Positions 34,526 to 46,458 of a stretch of 64,000 nucleotides of DNA are shown here, one piece after another. The notes below the pieces were generated by a model. It searched no databases. It worked only from the letters and a program-made list of their open reading frames with translations, and was not told the DNA's origin. The position numbers and the translations under genes are program-made. Source of the stretch: Cucumis sativus (lineage: Eukaryota; Streptophyta; Magnoliopsida; Cucurbitales; Cucurbitaceae); assembly GCF_000004075.3 (NCBI RefSeq), contig NC_026659.2, positions 19,858,272 to 19,922,271 on the forward strand, in the 5' to 3' direction. The stretch's first letter is position 1. Each line of letters begins with the position of its first letter.

Positions 34526-37372
34526 TGGAAACCCTAGTTTTAGGGTTTCCATTATGCGTCTTCACTTCATCTTCCATTCGTTTTTCTCTCCGGTTTACTT
34601 CCTCTCAACGCGTCTTCATCCTTCGCAACTCGTCTTCAATCTCTGTACACTACTCGTCCTTTAAGCCGTTTAATCCTTCCAATCGAAATCATCCCCTCTC
34701 TTCAATCCTTGTAACGACATTGATTTTTCTTTCATTTCGAAAATTTTTTTTCCCTTTTTTCGTCAACTCACCTTCAACATATTCCGGTTTAGGTTTGGCC
34801 GTCGTTTTCTTCTCAGCAATTTTTACTTCTTCTATCTTCCTTTCTCTCACACTCTTCGTCCTCCCAGTTATCGTTAGGCTTCGCTCACCGTGTTGCCTTC
34901 GAAACAAATGGGTCTTCTTTCGGTTTCGTTGATCGGCTGTGTTTTACATTTTGCCTCCGAAACCTTTTCGTTATTGGTGAACATGCAATCCAACTCGGTT
35001 TTCCCCTTTCAGAAGACCTTGCCGCTTGGACTCCCACTTGCCGATCATGTAATTTTTTTCCCTCTGATTTGGACACATTCTAAACCACGAATACTATCTG
35101 CAGTTGGGATGTTCGAGCAAGGTATGGTCCGAGGTAAGTGGTTGGATTTCGAGTTTCTTTCTTTGCCGATGATGAGGATTAGGGTTATGCACTGTTTGAA
35201 TAATTTTTTTTTCTGATTAGTTCGTTTCTGTGCATAATTATTTGTAATCGTTTTTGTTTTTTACTTCTATTGTTTTTCATATTCGGTCATCCCAATCTGT
35301 TTACTTTCGACGTTTTTTATTACAATTGTTCCTGTAGTTTTTTGAAGTCAGTTCTGTGTATGTGTATCTGTGAAAATTTTTGTCTATGTGCTTCAACATA
35401 TATCCCTGTCTATGTGAAAATTTTTGTTGGTTTCACTTTGTAATCTGAACATATTTTGTACCATTTTTTTAATATTATCCCTCATAAATATGTTGACATA
35501 TTTATTTCATTTGGAACTTTGACTAACTATGTTGACACTGCCCGTTTACTTGCAATCAATATGACTTATGAATTTGCTTTGCTGACAAGTCTTTTCTCTT
35601 TACTTGCAAGCAACTGTTCTGTTTCTTTCTCTTTATTTCTAAGCAAATCTCACTCATCCATCCATAAACTGCACTGTCTGTGTTCATTTCATTTTTTGGT
35701 TATTTATTTGTCTACTCATAGGTTATCTTTATCTTAGTTGTAGGTTTTGACCATTTGCTTCCCTTTTCTGTACACTTATGTAATTTGCAGAGATTCTTTT
35801 TTTTTTTTTTTGTTTGAGTGAATAAAGACATACTTTATTCACTCCCTTTGTTGTATTTTATTGTGTTGTTTTCCTTGCTTTCTCCTCTGTGCTTTCTTTA
35901 TTTGGTATGTAACTTAACTTTGTTTTCTTCTTTTCAACTTCTATTTCGCCTTTTTTTTTCTTTTGCCATATCTATGTTAAGTAGATTCGCTTATGTTTAA
36001 AGCATATTTGTGTCGATGTTTTATGCTTATTTGGTTGCATTTGTATAGCTATATATGTTTTGTTGCACATCCTATTGTTGCTTCTTTTTGTATTATTGTT
36101 TGTAATAGTTGATCCAGTTCGTTACATCGAACGGATTCAATTCCTCTGAGGCACAACGTTTTTTTAAATAACATGGCCTAAATTGCTCATTCATTTTAAT
36201 CAATCTTCTTTTTTCAATTTCACCTTGACATTCGTCCAAACAATACGGTATGTAATCAATACACCTCATCCTTATACTATTTGTACTTGTACTTTTCTTA
36301 TGTCGGTACACTAATTTCATTTCTTTATTTGCAGGATATCTGACTTCCTACTTCGTTCGTTAGAGGTACGAGGCATTGGAGCTTTATATTGTACTACTTT
36401 ATTTTCAAGTATTGTCAGTTAATACTTTTGCATTCTTCTATATTGTACTTCGGACTTTAGTCAGTATATTTGGTAATAAAGAATTCTATTTTTTTTCATG
36501 ATTCCAAATGTAACTGTAATTTTTTACTTGAAACTTTGTTTCGGTTTAAAAAAAGGTCTTCATTTTTAAAATTTTGACTATACAAAGTGTATACCCACAC
36601 AACCATATTAGTAGTATGAAACTGGAAAGATCGTTTGAATCTATTCAAATTGAAAAAGTTGTTTTTCCAATAACTATTTAAAAAAATTTGCATAAAAAAT
36701 GCTATTTTTGGTTAACAAAGCCTATTGTGAACATCAAATCTCATTTTCTAGAATTTTATTACTTTTTTTTTTCGTACCAAGGTTATGTAATTTTACCATC
36801 AATTTCTATTTGAGAAAACGTGTATAATTTGTTATAAAATAAATACAATGACATCAACATTTGTAAAAAGAATACATTTCCAACTGAAAATAAACAAAAT
36901 TTTCACGGGCATTTATATGCAATTGTAAACAAATACATTTCCAACCGGAAATTTTCAAGAACATTTGTAAGCAATTGAAAGTCTTTTCTGAAAATTTGGA
37001 AGAAATAATTTTTAAAAAAAAGATAAAGAGAAAATATGGCTGAAACAAATTTTAAAATAAAAGGAAAAATAATAACACTTTCGATATTAGCCAACTAATA
37101 GACCACATCGTACTTCTTTTTAAAAATATAGCCAACTGTTTTCTTTCGATATTAGTCACACTTTTTAAATTGAACAACATGAATCTGGAACAGTTTGTTT
37201 TGGTTTACGGTTCGAACATACTCATACTAGTAACATATTGTTGATCCATAAGTTCATTTTACATAAGTATATGTTAGAAGTACATAAATATTTATATTAA
37301 TGTATGCATTTAAGGTATACTAGCATTACAGTGCTAAAAATAGATTGTGTGGTTTGTAGGCGCTACCCTGAA
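34526..37372. other. Upstream region of the Harbinger element
   Basis: At 34525-35220 a C/T-rich stretch holds several overlapping short open frames with no recognised family, perhaps a transcribed leader. From 35220 to 37370 the DNA is AT-rich with nothing assignable. Confidence 0.4.
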
Positions 37373-38653
37373 ATGGATAACCAAAACATTCGCACTATAC
37401 TAGCTGTCTTCACATCCACCCATAATCAATTAATACTGCTATTGGATGCACTAATGAATGACAATAAGCGGGTGACCCATATACCGTACGAATTTAGGCA
37501 TCAAATTAGACAACTTTCATACTTCCGTATGATACACTCCTCCGACCTCGTTTGTCGTGAAAGTACCAGAATGGACAGACGAACTTTTCCCATTCTATGT
37601 GACTTACTGAGGACGATTGTTGGTCTAACGTCGACCGAAATCGTCGATGTCGAGGAGATGGTCGCCATGTTTTTGCATATTTTGGCCCACGATGTGAAGA
37701 ATAGAGTCATCCAGCGGGATTTCGTGCGATCAGGAGAGACTGTTTCCTGTCACTTTAACCTCGTACTGTTGGCGGTGTTGCGATTGCACGATGAGTTGTT
37801 GAAGAAACCTCAGCCAGTGACTACCACATGCACTGATTCACGATGGAGTTGCTTCGAGGTCCGCATATTACTATATCATGTTACTTATCAATCACCACGT
37901 CCAATGACTAACTGGGTGGTATTTCATTCTGCAGAATTGCCTTGGGGCATTGGATGGCACGTATATCAAGGTGAACGTGCCGCAAACCGATAGGCCTAGG
38001 TATAGAACACGTAAGGGAGAAGTTGCAACAAACGTCCTCGGTGTGTGTGATACGAAAGGCGACTTCGTCTTCGTATTGGCTGGTTGAGAAGGATTCGCAG
38101 CAGATTCGCACATTCTTCGAGATGCTATTGCACGACCAAATGGGCTGCATGTTCATCAGGGTAATCAAATGTTTTATGCCTCGAACATATACTTCCTACA
38201 ACGTCAATCAAATTAGGTCGATCTGACGCATTCGTCACAGATTATTACTATCTATGTGATGTCGGATATCCCAATGCAGAGGGATTTCAAGCTCCCTATA
38301 GAGGACAAAGATACCACTTGCAAGAGTGGCGAGGAGTGGGAAATGCCCCTGCCACCGCGAAAGAGTACTTCAACATGAAACATTCTACCGCTAGGAATGT
38401 TATTGAACGAGCGTTCGAGTTGTTGAAGGGTCGATGAGCAATCCTTCGAGGGAAATCGTACTATCCCGTGCAAATTCAATGTCGAACAATTCTAGCGTGT
38501 TGCCTACTACACAATCTCATCAACCGCGAGATGACGAATGTCGATTTCGTTGACGAAGGAGACTCCACGTACGCCACGATTGAAGGTGATGACATTCAGT
38601 TCGTGGAGAACTCAAACGAATGGACGCAGTGGAGGGATGATTTGGCCCCATAG
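37373..38653 (+). pseudogene. PIF/Harbinger transposase (DDE_Tnp_4 type), interrupted by two nonsense codons
   Basis: Exons at about 37373-37858, 37935-38160 and 38241-38653, with GT-AG introns of 76 and 80 bp. The N-terminal part (MDNQNIRTILAV, then YFRMIHSSDLVCRESTRMDR and FPILCDLLRT) is the usual helical region. Catalytic acidic residues are in LGALDGTYIKV (first Asp), YLCDVGYPNAEGF (second Asp) and ARNVIERAFELLKGR (Glu). Two in-frame TGA codons break it, one after VFVLAG (about 38085) and one after LLKGR (about 38436); both stand where the family has Trp (TGG). Apart from these the frame is nearly complete, so inactivation may be fairly recent. It acts on element ends together with the Myb-like partner downstream. 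Confidence 0.85.
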
Positions 38654-38877
38654 ATGTTCAAAGAATGGCAGTTGCATAACGAATAGGCTTTCGTGTTAAT
38701 TTTGTATTCTTGTACTTGTATTTAGTTACTATTGGGTGTGTCTTCCTGTACGCTTAAATGTATGCATGCAGTATCAAAAACGAATTTGACAATTTTGCCT
38801 TCTTGTGTATTTTAATAATTATTCCTTCCTGTTTATTAAAGATACTTAAACAAATGCATGGTTGTATGGTTGTTAGT

Positions 38878-39786
38878 ATGGCAAGTTCATCACGTGCTCC
38901 TAAGCATGTATGGACGAAGGAGGAGGAGGCAACCCTCGTCGAGTGTATGGTCGAGTTAGTGTCCGCTGGTGGATGGAAGTCAGCCAATGGCACATTCAGA
39001 CCTGGGTATCTGGCACAACTTCTGCGAATGATGGCTGCGAAGTTGCCGGGATGCAATGTACATGCGACCACAGTGATCGACTGCCGCATAAAGACGTTGA
39101 AGCGCTCATACCAGGCAATCGCAGAAATGCGAGGCCCGTCATGCAGTGGGTTTGGTTGGAATGACGATGCGAAACGTATAATTGTACACTGATGTAATTT
39201 TTACTTCAATATGAAACAAGTCTAATATTTGATTTTTCTTTCCTATGCAGACTCATCCTGCAGCGAAGGGGCTGCTAAATAAGCCTTTCCCATATTACAA
39301 CGAGTTGGCGTATGTATTCGGGAAAGATCATACAACGGGCGCCCATGCAAAGACCTTTGCCGATGTCGGATCCAACGTTCCTCCTGGGTCTGAGGAATTT
39401 CCTCCAGTGGATCTCAATGATATAGAAATTCCTTCCATGTCCAGCCATAAGTTTAACATGTCACAAGACGACATCGCACGACCAAGTTGAGGAACCGATA
39501 GTAGGACGACTTCAAGTGGCTCGAAGCGTAGGTGGGGAGGGCAGACTTCGAAAACAGCTGATGTGATTAAGGATGCCATGGCTCTTCGAATTGACTAGCT
39601 GAGACTCATTGCAGAGTGGCCGCGGTTGGCACTGGAGGATGAAAGTAGGGTTCGTAGAGAGGTGGTTCGCGCATTGCGTGCCATACTTGAGCTCAATAGG
39701 TTGGACAAGGCTCAATGTAATCGAATACTAATGAACAATTTAACGGACATGAAGGGTTTCCTCGAAGTGTCAATGAGATATATATA
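38878..39786 (+). pseudogene. Myb/SANT-like partner protein of the Harbinger element, broken
   Basis: The ATG at 38878 starts MASSSRAPKHVWTKEEEATL, then a trihelix Myb/SANT-like domain (Myb_DNA-bind_3 type: WTKEEEATLVECMVEL, about 100 residues). A second exon starts after TATGCAG at 39250 (THPAAKGLLNKPFPYYNEL). The usual linker between these blocks (a VFDDWV-like stretch) is missing. Stops at about 39488 (after IARPS) and 39596 (in MALRID-stop-LRLIAEWP) interrupt an otherwise readable tail ending in NLTDMKGFLEV near 39770. In PIF/Harbinger elements this protein binds DNA and helps bring the transposase to the ends. Confidence 0.75.
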
Positions 39787-39790
39787 AATA

Positions 39791-39915
39791 ATTAAAAAAA
39801 TTGTCTAACTATATAACAATGAGAGAGACCAAGAATGTGACCGACCTGCACATATTAAAAAAATTGTCCAACTATATAACAATGAGAGAGACCAAGAATG
39901 TGACCAGCCTGCACC
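39791..39915. repeat. Tandem duplication of 63 bp
   Basis: ATTAAAAAAATTGTC...GACCTGCAC occurs twice head to tail (39791-39853 and 39854-39915) with two or three differences. It starts just past the last recognisable Harbinger coding sequence. Confidence 0.9.
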
Positions 39916-41290
39916 TTTAGTTACTTCGTTTCAAACAATAGAGTTAACGGTATAAGTATGACTATATTTGTTTGAGTTCCTTTAAAACTAAACATAACAA
40001 CAAGACTCAAAATAGAGGATGAAACATTTCGGTAAGAATAATAAAGTATTTGCATTGAATCATAACAACAATCATTCTTATAAAAAAAAATTAAATATTT
40101 GTGTTCGTTTAGTTCCTTTGTTTCACAACATCCGAATAAATTTGAATTTCAAATACCATAATAACACGAGTACACATTCCTAGGTTATCTTAAATTTCTA
40201 CTAAAGTAGAACATAAAACTTTAATTGTTTTATGTTATCAGATTGATACAAGGAGGAGGAGAATGAATATAATATTTGTAGTTTAGCAACTTTGTGTGAT
40301 CTCAAAGGCTTTACTTATGTGTTGTTTGAGTTGTGTGTCATTGTTAGACTTCAGAACAGATTCAATATAATTACATTAGCTTTTCAAATTTGTACAAATT
40401 TTCATTTGGAAAAAAAAAATCTTGATATGTAAAACATGTCAAAAATTAACTCAATTGTCAATTTTTAAGCGCCAATAAAAGTTTTCATTTAACGGGTAAT
40501 AAGTGTTAAGGTTAAATATTCTATATGAATAATACACATCAAGAATAAACAAATTTGACACATAAAACATGTCATCTGATTTTATATATTACTTGACATT
40601 TATAAAGTGTAGGGCCAAAAAGAATAAATTAATTAAGAATTTTGAATTTAATTATCTTGATTTCATTTTAGTTATCTAAAATTATTGGGTGTTATTTTGG
40701 ATATGTGATTTATAATTGATATTTTCGTGGAATTAGAATTAATTTAGAATTGATGCTTAAATTTTGGGTCATAATTTCAAAGAAAATCATGGGCATATAT
40801 ACTACAGACGATGAGTGGAAGTCTGCTTTCAAATAAATCAGTTCTTCAAGTGCACCTAATGTTCCTATCATGATTTACTGATGTTTATGGAGCATAATAG
40901 TATTTCTTAGTTGAAGCTTGTTTGGCATTGTTGTACAGACAACTATGCAAGACATCAAAACAAAGTGTTCGTGAAATTGTTGACCATTGATACTTTTATA
41001 AATATAGGCTTGAAAACAATTTCTAATGGTGGCTTCGTAGATTAGAAGTGTCAACGAACATCAACTAGTTGGAAAACCCTATTGTTCACGGTAAGTTGTT
41101 TGAACTTAATTTAGATTAACCAATATTTTTTGTACGAATAATTATAGTTAATTATAAATCTAAATATTGATTGAATGGAGAGATTAATTTTGTGTGACTA
41201 GGTTAGTTACACTTGTCGTGTGTCAGTATATGTACATGTTTGACCTTCTTCAACATGACCATATATGTGAATGTCGTGCATGAATATTGT
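39916..41290. other. AT-rich DNA with a possible decayed CACTA-2-type end
   Basis: At about 40420-40620 there are GACACATAAAACATGTCAT, AACATGTCAAAAATTAACTC and TTACTTGACATTTATAAAGT, echoing the TACTTGAC subterminal repeats of CACTA-2. No clean terminus was found. The rest shows nothing recognisable. Confidence 0.35.
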
Positions 41291-41299
41291 GTTTCATAT

Positions 41300-41720
41300 T
41301 ATTTGTTTTGATATAATATGTTATGTTTCAAATTATTTAGGAGTCATACAAAAATGTTACGAATGGTTTGCCCAATTTCTGTAACAACAGTCAAGACATA
41401 CGATAAACAATTAGTTGTCTCATATGTTTTCACATTGGTGAGTGACATAATCCTAATAGAATCATCAAGACAATTTGGTCTCAGACAAAATGTTCCACCA
41501 AATTGTAATATTGAGCCATTGTTATATGATATTGACTTGAGAACTACGAATTGGTCGGAAAAAGTTGCACATTTGGTGATATGATGGCTAAATCGCAGAA
41601 GACTTATTGTTATGGGGCTTACAATTGTTCAATTTGATATGGATGTAACTCGGAAATAGATCAATTGGTATAAAAATATTACGAGGCTCTACATTTTAGA
41701 TCGGAAGGTGATCCAGTACA
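41300..41720 (+). pseudogene. Plant mobile domain (MAIN-like) fragment
   Basis: The frame at 41318-41584 contains SSRQFGLRQNVPPNCNIEPL followed by DIDLRTTNWSEKVAHLV, continuing after a stop as WLNRRRLIVMG and then INWYKNITRLYI. This RQFG..Q.IP / W.NRR / WY..ITR pattern is the C-terminal part of the plant mobile domain, shared by MAINTENANCE OF MERISTEMS-type proteins and transposon-borne relatives. Stops inside it, a missing N-terminal part and the surrounding repeat-rich DNA point to a transposon-derived relic. Confidence 0.6.
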
Positions 41721-42990
41721 TATTTATATATTGAATTTTTAATATGAATTTATTTTGAATATTTTATAATTTATTTAAATATTTCACAGAGATCAAATAA
41801 TAGTAGACTTCGTGATATACCCATTGTATCAAGTGCAAGAGGCTGAGTTTAATGGAGTTGACCATTACATGGAATAAAGTGTCTCATGTGACACAAACAC
41901 AAAATGACCATTACATGGAATAAAGTGTCCCATTATACGATTTATTATGATTGAAGGGTTGGTCAATTGTCACACTTCAAATAAGATATTACAATTTAGA
42001 GGTTGGTTCATCATCGTCAAACTTTGAAACAAAATATAACGATTTAGGAATCGACCAATCATCTTCATACATGCATCGACACAATGCGGTTGTAGAGAGC
42101 ATAACGAATATTTATACAATGAAGCGCCTACAGAGGTATGTAAACAACAAGAGGAACAAAAACAATCATAGAATTAAGATGGACTAAAGCATTAGAATTT
42201 AGAGTCGATGATAACAACCAACTCGAAATCAACGACATCCAAGTCGTGCAACACGTAGTTTTTCTTTTAATTTTTAAATTAATAAGAACTATTAAATTGT
42301 TGTAATAATACAAACATTCTAATTTGTGTTTAATTATTTTTCAAGTATAACAAATTACTAAAAAAATGAGTAAATGTCTAAGAAATTAATTCAGTATAAA
42401 TAAGATGAATTACAATTGCAAATTTTCAACTACAAAATCAATATTTCACCTAAATTGATAATCAATATTTTACTAATTAAAAAACATATTATACATAAAA
42501 AATAAAATTAGAAAAAAATTTATATAAATGACTTACCAATTAATTTAAGTTAGAAATTTAAAATAAATATAATATTAATTTTTAAAAAGTAAATTACAAT
42601 ATGAATTAGGAAAAAAAATACAACACTTAGTCCATTAAATTTTAAAAAAGAAAAATAAGGTGAACGAGTTTTTCACTTAAAAACATTATATTATAAAATA
42701 TAGCGATATATTATAAATGTAGATATAACTCTTATTCAAATTAATTTCTTATTATTTAGTTTGTTATTGTTATTATTTATTTTATAACACATTATATTTT
42801 GTTAAATAGTTTCCAAAGTATAATGTCATTAATTAGTTTTATCAATTTTTCCTTTTTTCAACCTAAACTTTAGTAATAAAAGATTTTTTAAGAAGGAAAA
42901 AAAATTGAAGAAAAAGAAGAAAAGGAAAGGAAAGGAAAGGAAAGGTGAAAAACAACTTAACGATGGCCGAAGAAGCAAAAACAAAAATTG
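41721..42990. other. AT-rich spacer upstream of the first Rieske gene
   Basis: Short frames with no recognised family, then very AT-rich DNA. At 42910-42945 a purine microsatellite (AAAGG repeated about seven times) lies roughly 140 bases before the Rieske start codon and may be in or near its promoter. Confidence 0.5.
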
Positions 42991-43079
42991 AGGTCAAATA
43001 GACGAGTCTTGTACCCTATGCGTTTCTTCTTCTGAGTTCTCGTTATCCCTCCCAAACTCAAACCTGAAGCCTTACGAAG

Positions 43080-46000
43080 ATGTTGAGGGTTGCTGCTCGA
43101 AGGCTCTCGTCACTCTCTTCTTCGCATTTCAGGCCTACAATTGCTTCTTCTTTGCCCCTTTCTCACAACATCATTGATTCCACTGATTCCAATGATTTCA
43201 GATCCGCTGGATTCTTCCACACTTTTCCCATCCGACCTCACTTTGATCGCAACTCTAGAGGTTATCTTCTTACTTCTTTATTTCTTAATTCCTGCTCCTT
43301 CTTCATTAGTTTCCTTTTTTTAGGGTTTGTTTTTTCTAGCGACGCGATGCGATTCCTTTTTCGCTCTTTTAGAGCGCAAAATCATATCTGGATTGCACTT
43401 GCTATTGCCGCGTTATAGGTTTTCATCTTTGTTGTTCTACTGTTCGATCTCTATTTTATTATTTTGATTCATGTTTTTTGTATATTGGTTTCTCGTTTTG
43501 TAAATAATTTCAATTTGTGAACAAGTTGTTTTCTGGTACTTTTGTGGCGTTTTAACGATATCAATCTTCACCGAACAATCGCTTCTTCTTCTTCTCCTTT
43601 CGTTTCTAAATCTTCCACTGTGAAATGTTTCTTCATCCCAAAAAAAACTTCTACCATTTCAGCTCATACTTTTAACTTTATTTTGATCTTTTATGTTATA
43701 TCTACTTCAAACTACGTGATATCATTCATATGCTATATTGCCGAGAATTATTCTGTTAGTACAGAAGTTTTTGTGTGAATTGGTCGGTGGGATTATATGT
43801 TACTTTAATTCCATATTTTATGTGCTTAGAAAATTTTGAATTGGTTCTGGTGAAAGCCCACCAATATCAATATGAGGTATTTCGATTAGCAGATTTATTT
43901 TAGTTTTTCTTTTATTTGGCTGTTCGTTGGGTATAATTTATTGTTGTTGAAAGAGTGTTGTTAGATGTTTAAGCCATTGTCTTCCCTGTGTAGAGTGTTT
44001 ATGTTATTATCGGGAAGAATTTTGATCAATTTTCTGAATTTGAATACACTATCAATAAAGTTTGCTAACAGTATTTTACCGTTTTGTTGCAAGAAATAAT
44101 GTAGTACGAGTATAAGAATAGACGAACTAGGCTATAATTGCAAACTAACTTCTTATATACCACAAGGAAGTGACTGGAATTGCTATAATTACAAAATAAC
44201 TTCTTATGTACCATAAAGAAGAAGTGATTGGAGAATTCCAGACACTGGGTAGACTTTTGAGAAAGATGCCTTCGGTAATGGGTCCTTTTTGTTGTCTCCT
44301 TTGTGGGAAGGCGGAGAAAAACCTAGATCACCTTCTGGGAGTGTTAGTATGCTAGTTATGTGAGAAATTTCTATTTTAGGACTTTGATTTTGTGTTAGCT
44401 CACCAGAGGGATATTTGTATTGTGATTGGAGAGTTCCTTCATCCACCTTTCAAAGAGAAAGGCTGTTTTTGTGGTTTGTGGGTGTGTTCGTTTTGCTGTG
44501 GGATCTTCGGGGGAAGAGGAAAAACGTGTTTAGAGTTGTAGATTGGGTCGCTATTGAGGTTTGATCCTTGGTGAGGTTCCATGTTACTCGTTGGGTTTCA
44601 GTTTTGAAGAATTTTTATAATTGTTCTCTAGGCAAGATCTTACTTAGTTGTGGGGTTGGAGTTTTTCCTGTGGGTTTTGGTTTTTTTTATGCACTTGTAT
44701 TCTCTAGTTTTTTTTCTCAATGAAAGCAGGTGTTTCTATAAAAAAGGAATATCTTTTTACAATATGGTATTGTAGTGTTTCAATTAGATGGTGACATATT
44801 TCACTTCTAATTAAAAACTTTGTACACTCTGTTGTTCAACTTGTTTTTTTATTCATTCCTTCCTTCAATTTAAAGAAGGTTCATTCATTGTACAGTCGCA
44901 CAGAAAATACAGATCCCTATTTCTATCGTTTTACATTCATTTGAAATACTGACCCTGGACACCCCAAAGAAGATGTATTTGTATATTGTTACAAAAGAAC
45001 CGAAAAGTGTAGGAGTTATCTTTAAAGACCTGGTTTCTCCTTCCAGGTTCCACCCATTTGTCTCTAAAAAAAATTAATCCTCCCCCTACTTTTAGTTTTA
45101 GTCTTGAAGTTAATTTGAAGAAAAACACGCTAGTTCTTGCAACGTCGAAACAAGGTCTGCCTTTCATTTTGATGGATGGAAAGTCCTCCCTAAAGGCTCA
45201 CACCCGTGAATATTAAAGACAATCCTGCTCCATTGGCCCTGAAGTTAAATCTATTCGAACTCAGTTGAAAATTCTTAAGATTTGTTCTAGAAATTTGGGA
45301 TAACAAGAACAATTACACAACCTGGCTTGAACAGGGTCTGTTCTACAGGTTGTACATCTGTATCTTTGAGTTCTAAGGATAACAAAAACAATTACAGAAT
45401 ACTTTTGTTATCTTGAGAATTTGTCTTCTATGCCTCTTTGATGATTGGTTTGTATTCTTCTGCAAAATTGACTGGCCATTGTGGCTGAAGTTTTTATTTC
45501 TGGATGCTTTATACAAATTAGTTGTGTATGCACAACTAATTTCTGGATATTTTATACATGTATTACTGCTCTAGAAGTTGTCAAAACTTTAATCCTGCAT
45601 ATAGGTTATAGCGACAAAATCGTTCATCACTAAATTTTGTACCAATAAGCAGGCAACATAAATTTAAGGAAGAGTGCATTCTGGCTAAGGTGATTGATCT
45701 GGGTGATTGCGTTCAGTTATATTTGTAACTCAGTCCTTTTATTATGACTATTGAGTGATTTTTCCTTTCTCCTATGGTGAAGTTTTATGATTTTATACAA
45801 ATATCTCTTTGCAGGTTTCGCGTCTGATGCATTGACTTCAACAAAGGAAAACAACTTAGTTCCAGATGTTCCTGCTACTATAGCAGCCGTTAAGAACCCT
45901 ACTTCAAAGATAGTCTATGACGAATACAATCATGAGCGATTTCCACCGGGTGACCCCAGCAAGCGTGCGTTTGCTTACTTCGTCTTGTCAGGTGGTCGGT

Positions 46001-46458
46001 TTGTCTATGCTTCTTTGATCCGTCTCCTTGTTCTCAAGTTTGTTCTTAGCATGTCTGCCAGTAAGGACGTTCTAGCCCTTGCCTCGCTTGAGGTCGACCT
46101 CTCTAGCATTGAGCCTGGTGCTACTGTGACGGTTAAGTGGCGTGGAAAACCAGTATTCATCAGAAGACGAACGGAGGAGGATATTAAGTTAGCCAACAGC
46201 GTCGATATTGGAACTCTTCGTGACCCTCAACAGGATGGGGAGAGAGTTAAAGATCCAGAATGGCTTGTTGTGGTTGGCGTCTGCACGCATCTTGGTTGCA
46301 TTCCCTTGCCCAATGCTGGTGATTTTGGTGGGTGGTTCTGTCCGTGCCATGGTTCCCACTACGATGTGTCCGGTAGGATCCGTAAAGGACCAGCACCCTA
46401 CAATTTGGAGGTACCTACTTACACCTTTTTGGAAGATAACAAGCTTTTGATTGGTTAA
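43080..46458 (+). CDS. Mitochondrial Rieske iron-sulfur subunit of complex III, copy A
   Basis: The ubiquinol-cytochrome c reductase iron-sulfur subunit carries electrons from ubiquinol to cytochrome c1 at the inner mitochondrial membrane. Exons are 43080-43260 and 45815-46458; the single 2554-bp intron splits the codon for Gly61, and the product is 274 residues. The N-terminus ([15 protein letters not shown]) is a mitochondrial presequence. Residues about 112-141 hold the membrane anchor, followed by the hinge ([10 protein letters not shown]). Cluster ligands lie in CTHLGC (Cys217, His219) and CPCHGS (Cys236, His239), with Cys222/Cys238 forming the usual disulfide. The ATG at 43080 matches copy B. 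An in-frame ATG at 45787 belongs to the intron and is not the start. It forms a direct tandem pair with copy B, about 9 kb away, at about 91% protein identity. Confidence 0.96.
44230..44747 (+). pseudogene. Fossil LINE reverse-transcriptase 3' end (zf-RVT) in Rieske intron A
   Basis: With stops and shifts it reads [20 protein letters not shown] and LDHLLG, then [20 protein letters not shown]. This Cys-x2-Cys...His finger plus R-W/F..W-type tail is the conserved C-terminus of plant L1-type LINE polyproteins. It ends in the usual LINE tail near FSQ(W)/SLNES. The same fragment is at the same place in intron B. Confidence 0.7.

Larger units (their letters stand above)
34447..39788 (+). mobile_element. 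Decayed autonomous-type PIF/Harbinger element; right end not found
   Basis: The left terminus GGGGCTGTTTGGGCCCCGGG begins at 34450, preceded by TTA (34447-34449), the family's target triplet. The next 80 bases hold an inner inverted motif (GGGTTATAATAACCC). Two genes follow on the plus strand: a transposase (37373-38653) and a Myb/SANT-like protein (38878-39786), the two-gene layout of PIF/Harbinger elements. Both are broken. I could not find the inverse terminus (expected CCCAAACAGCCCC) downstream, so the right boundary given here is simply the end of recognisable coding sequence. Confidence 0.7.

Noticed and set aside
34525..35216. Overlapping 60-135 codon frames at the left end of the Harbinger element
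   Set aside because: Low-complexity Ser/Phe-rich translations with no known domain; treated as untranslated element DNA.
45787..45814. In-frame ATG extending Rieske A exon 2 upstream
   Set aside because: It is intron sequence just before the TTTGCAG acceptor; the true start is in the presequence exon at 43080, matching copy B.
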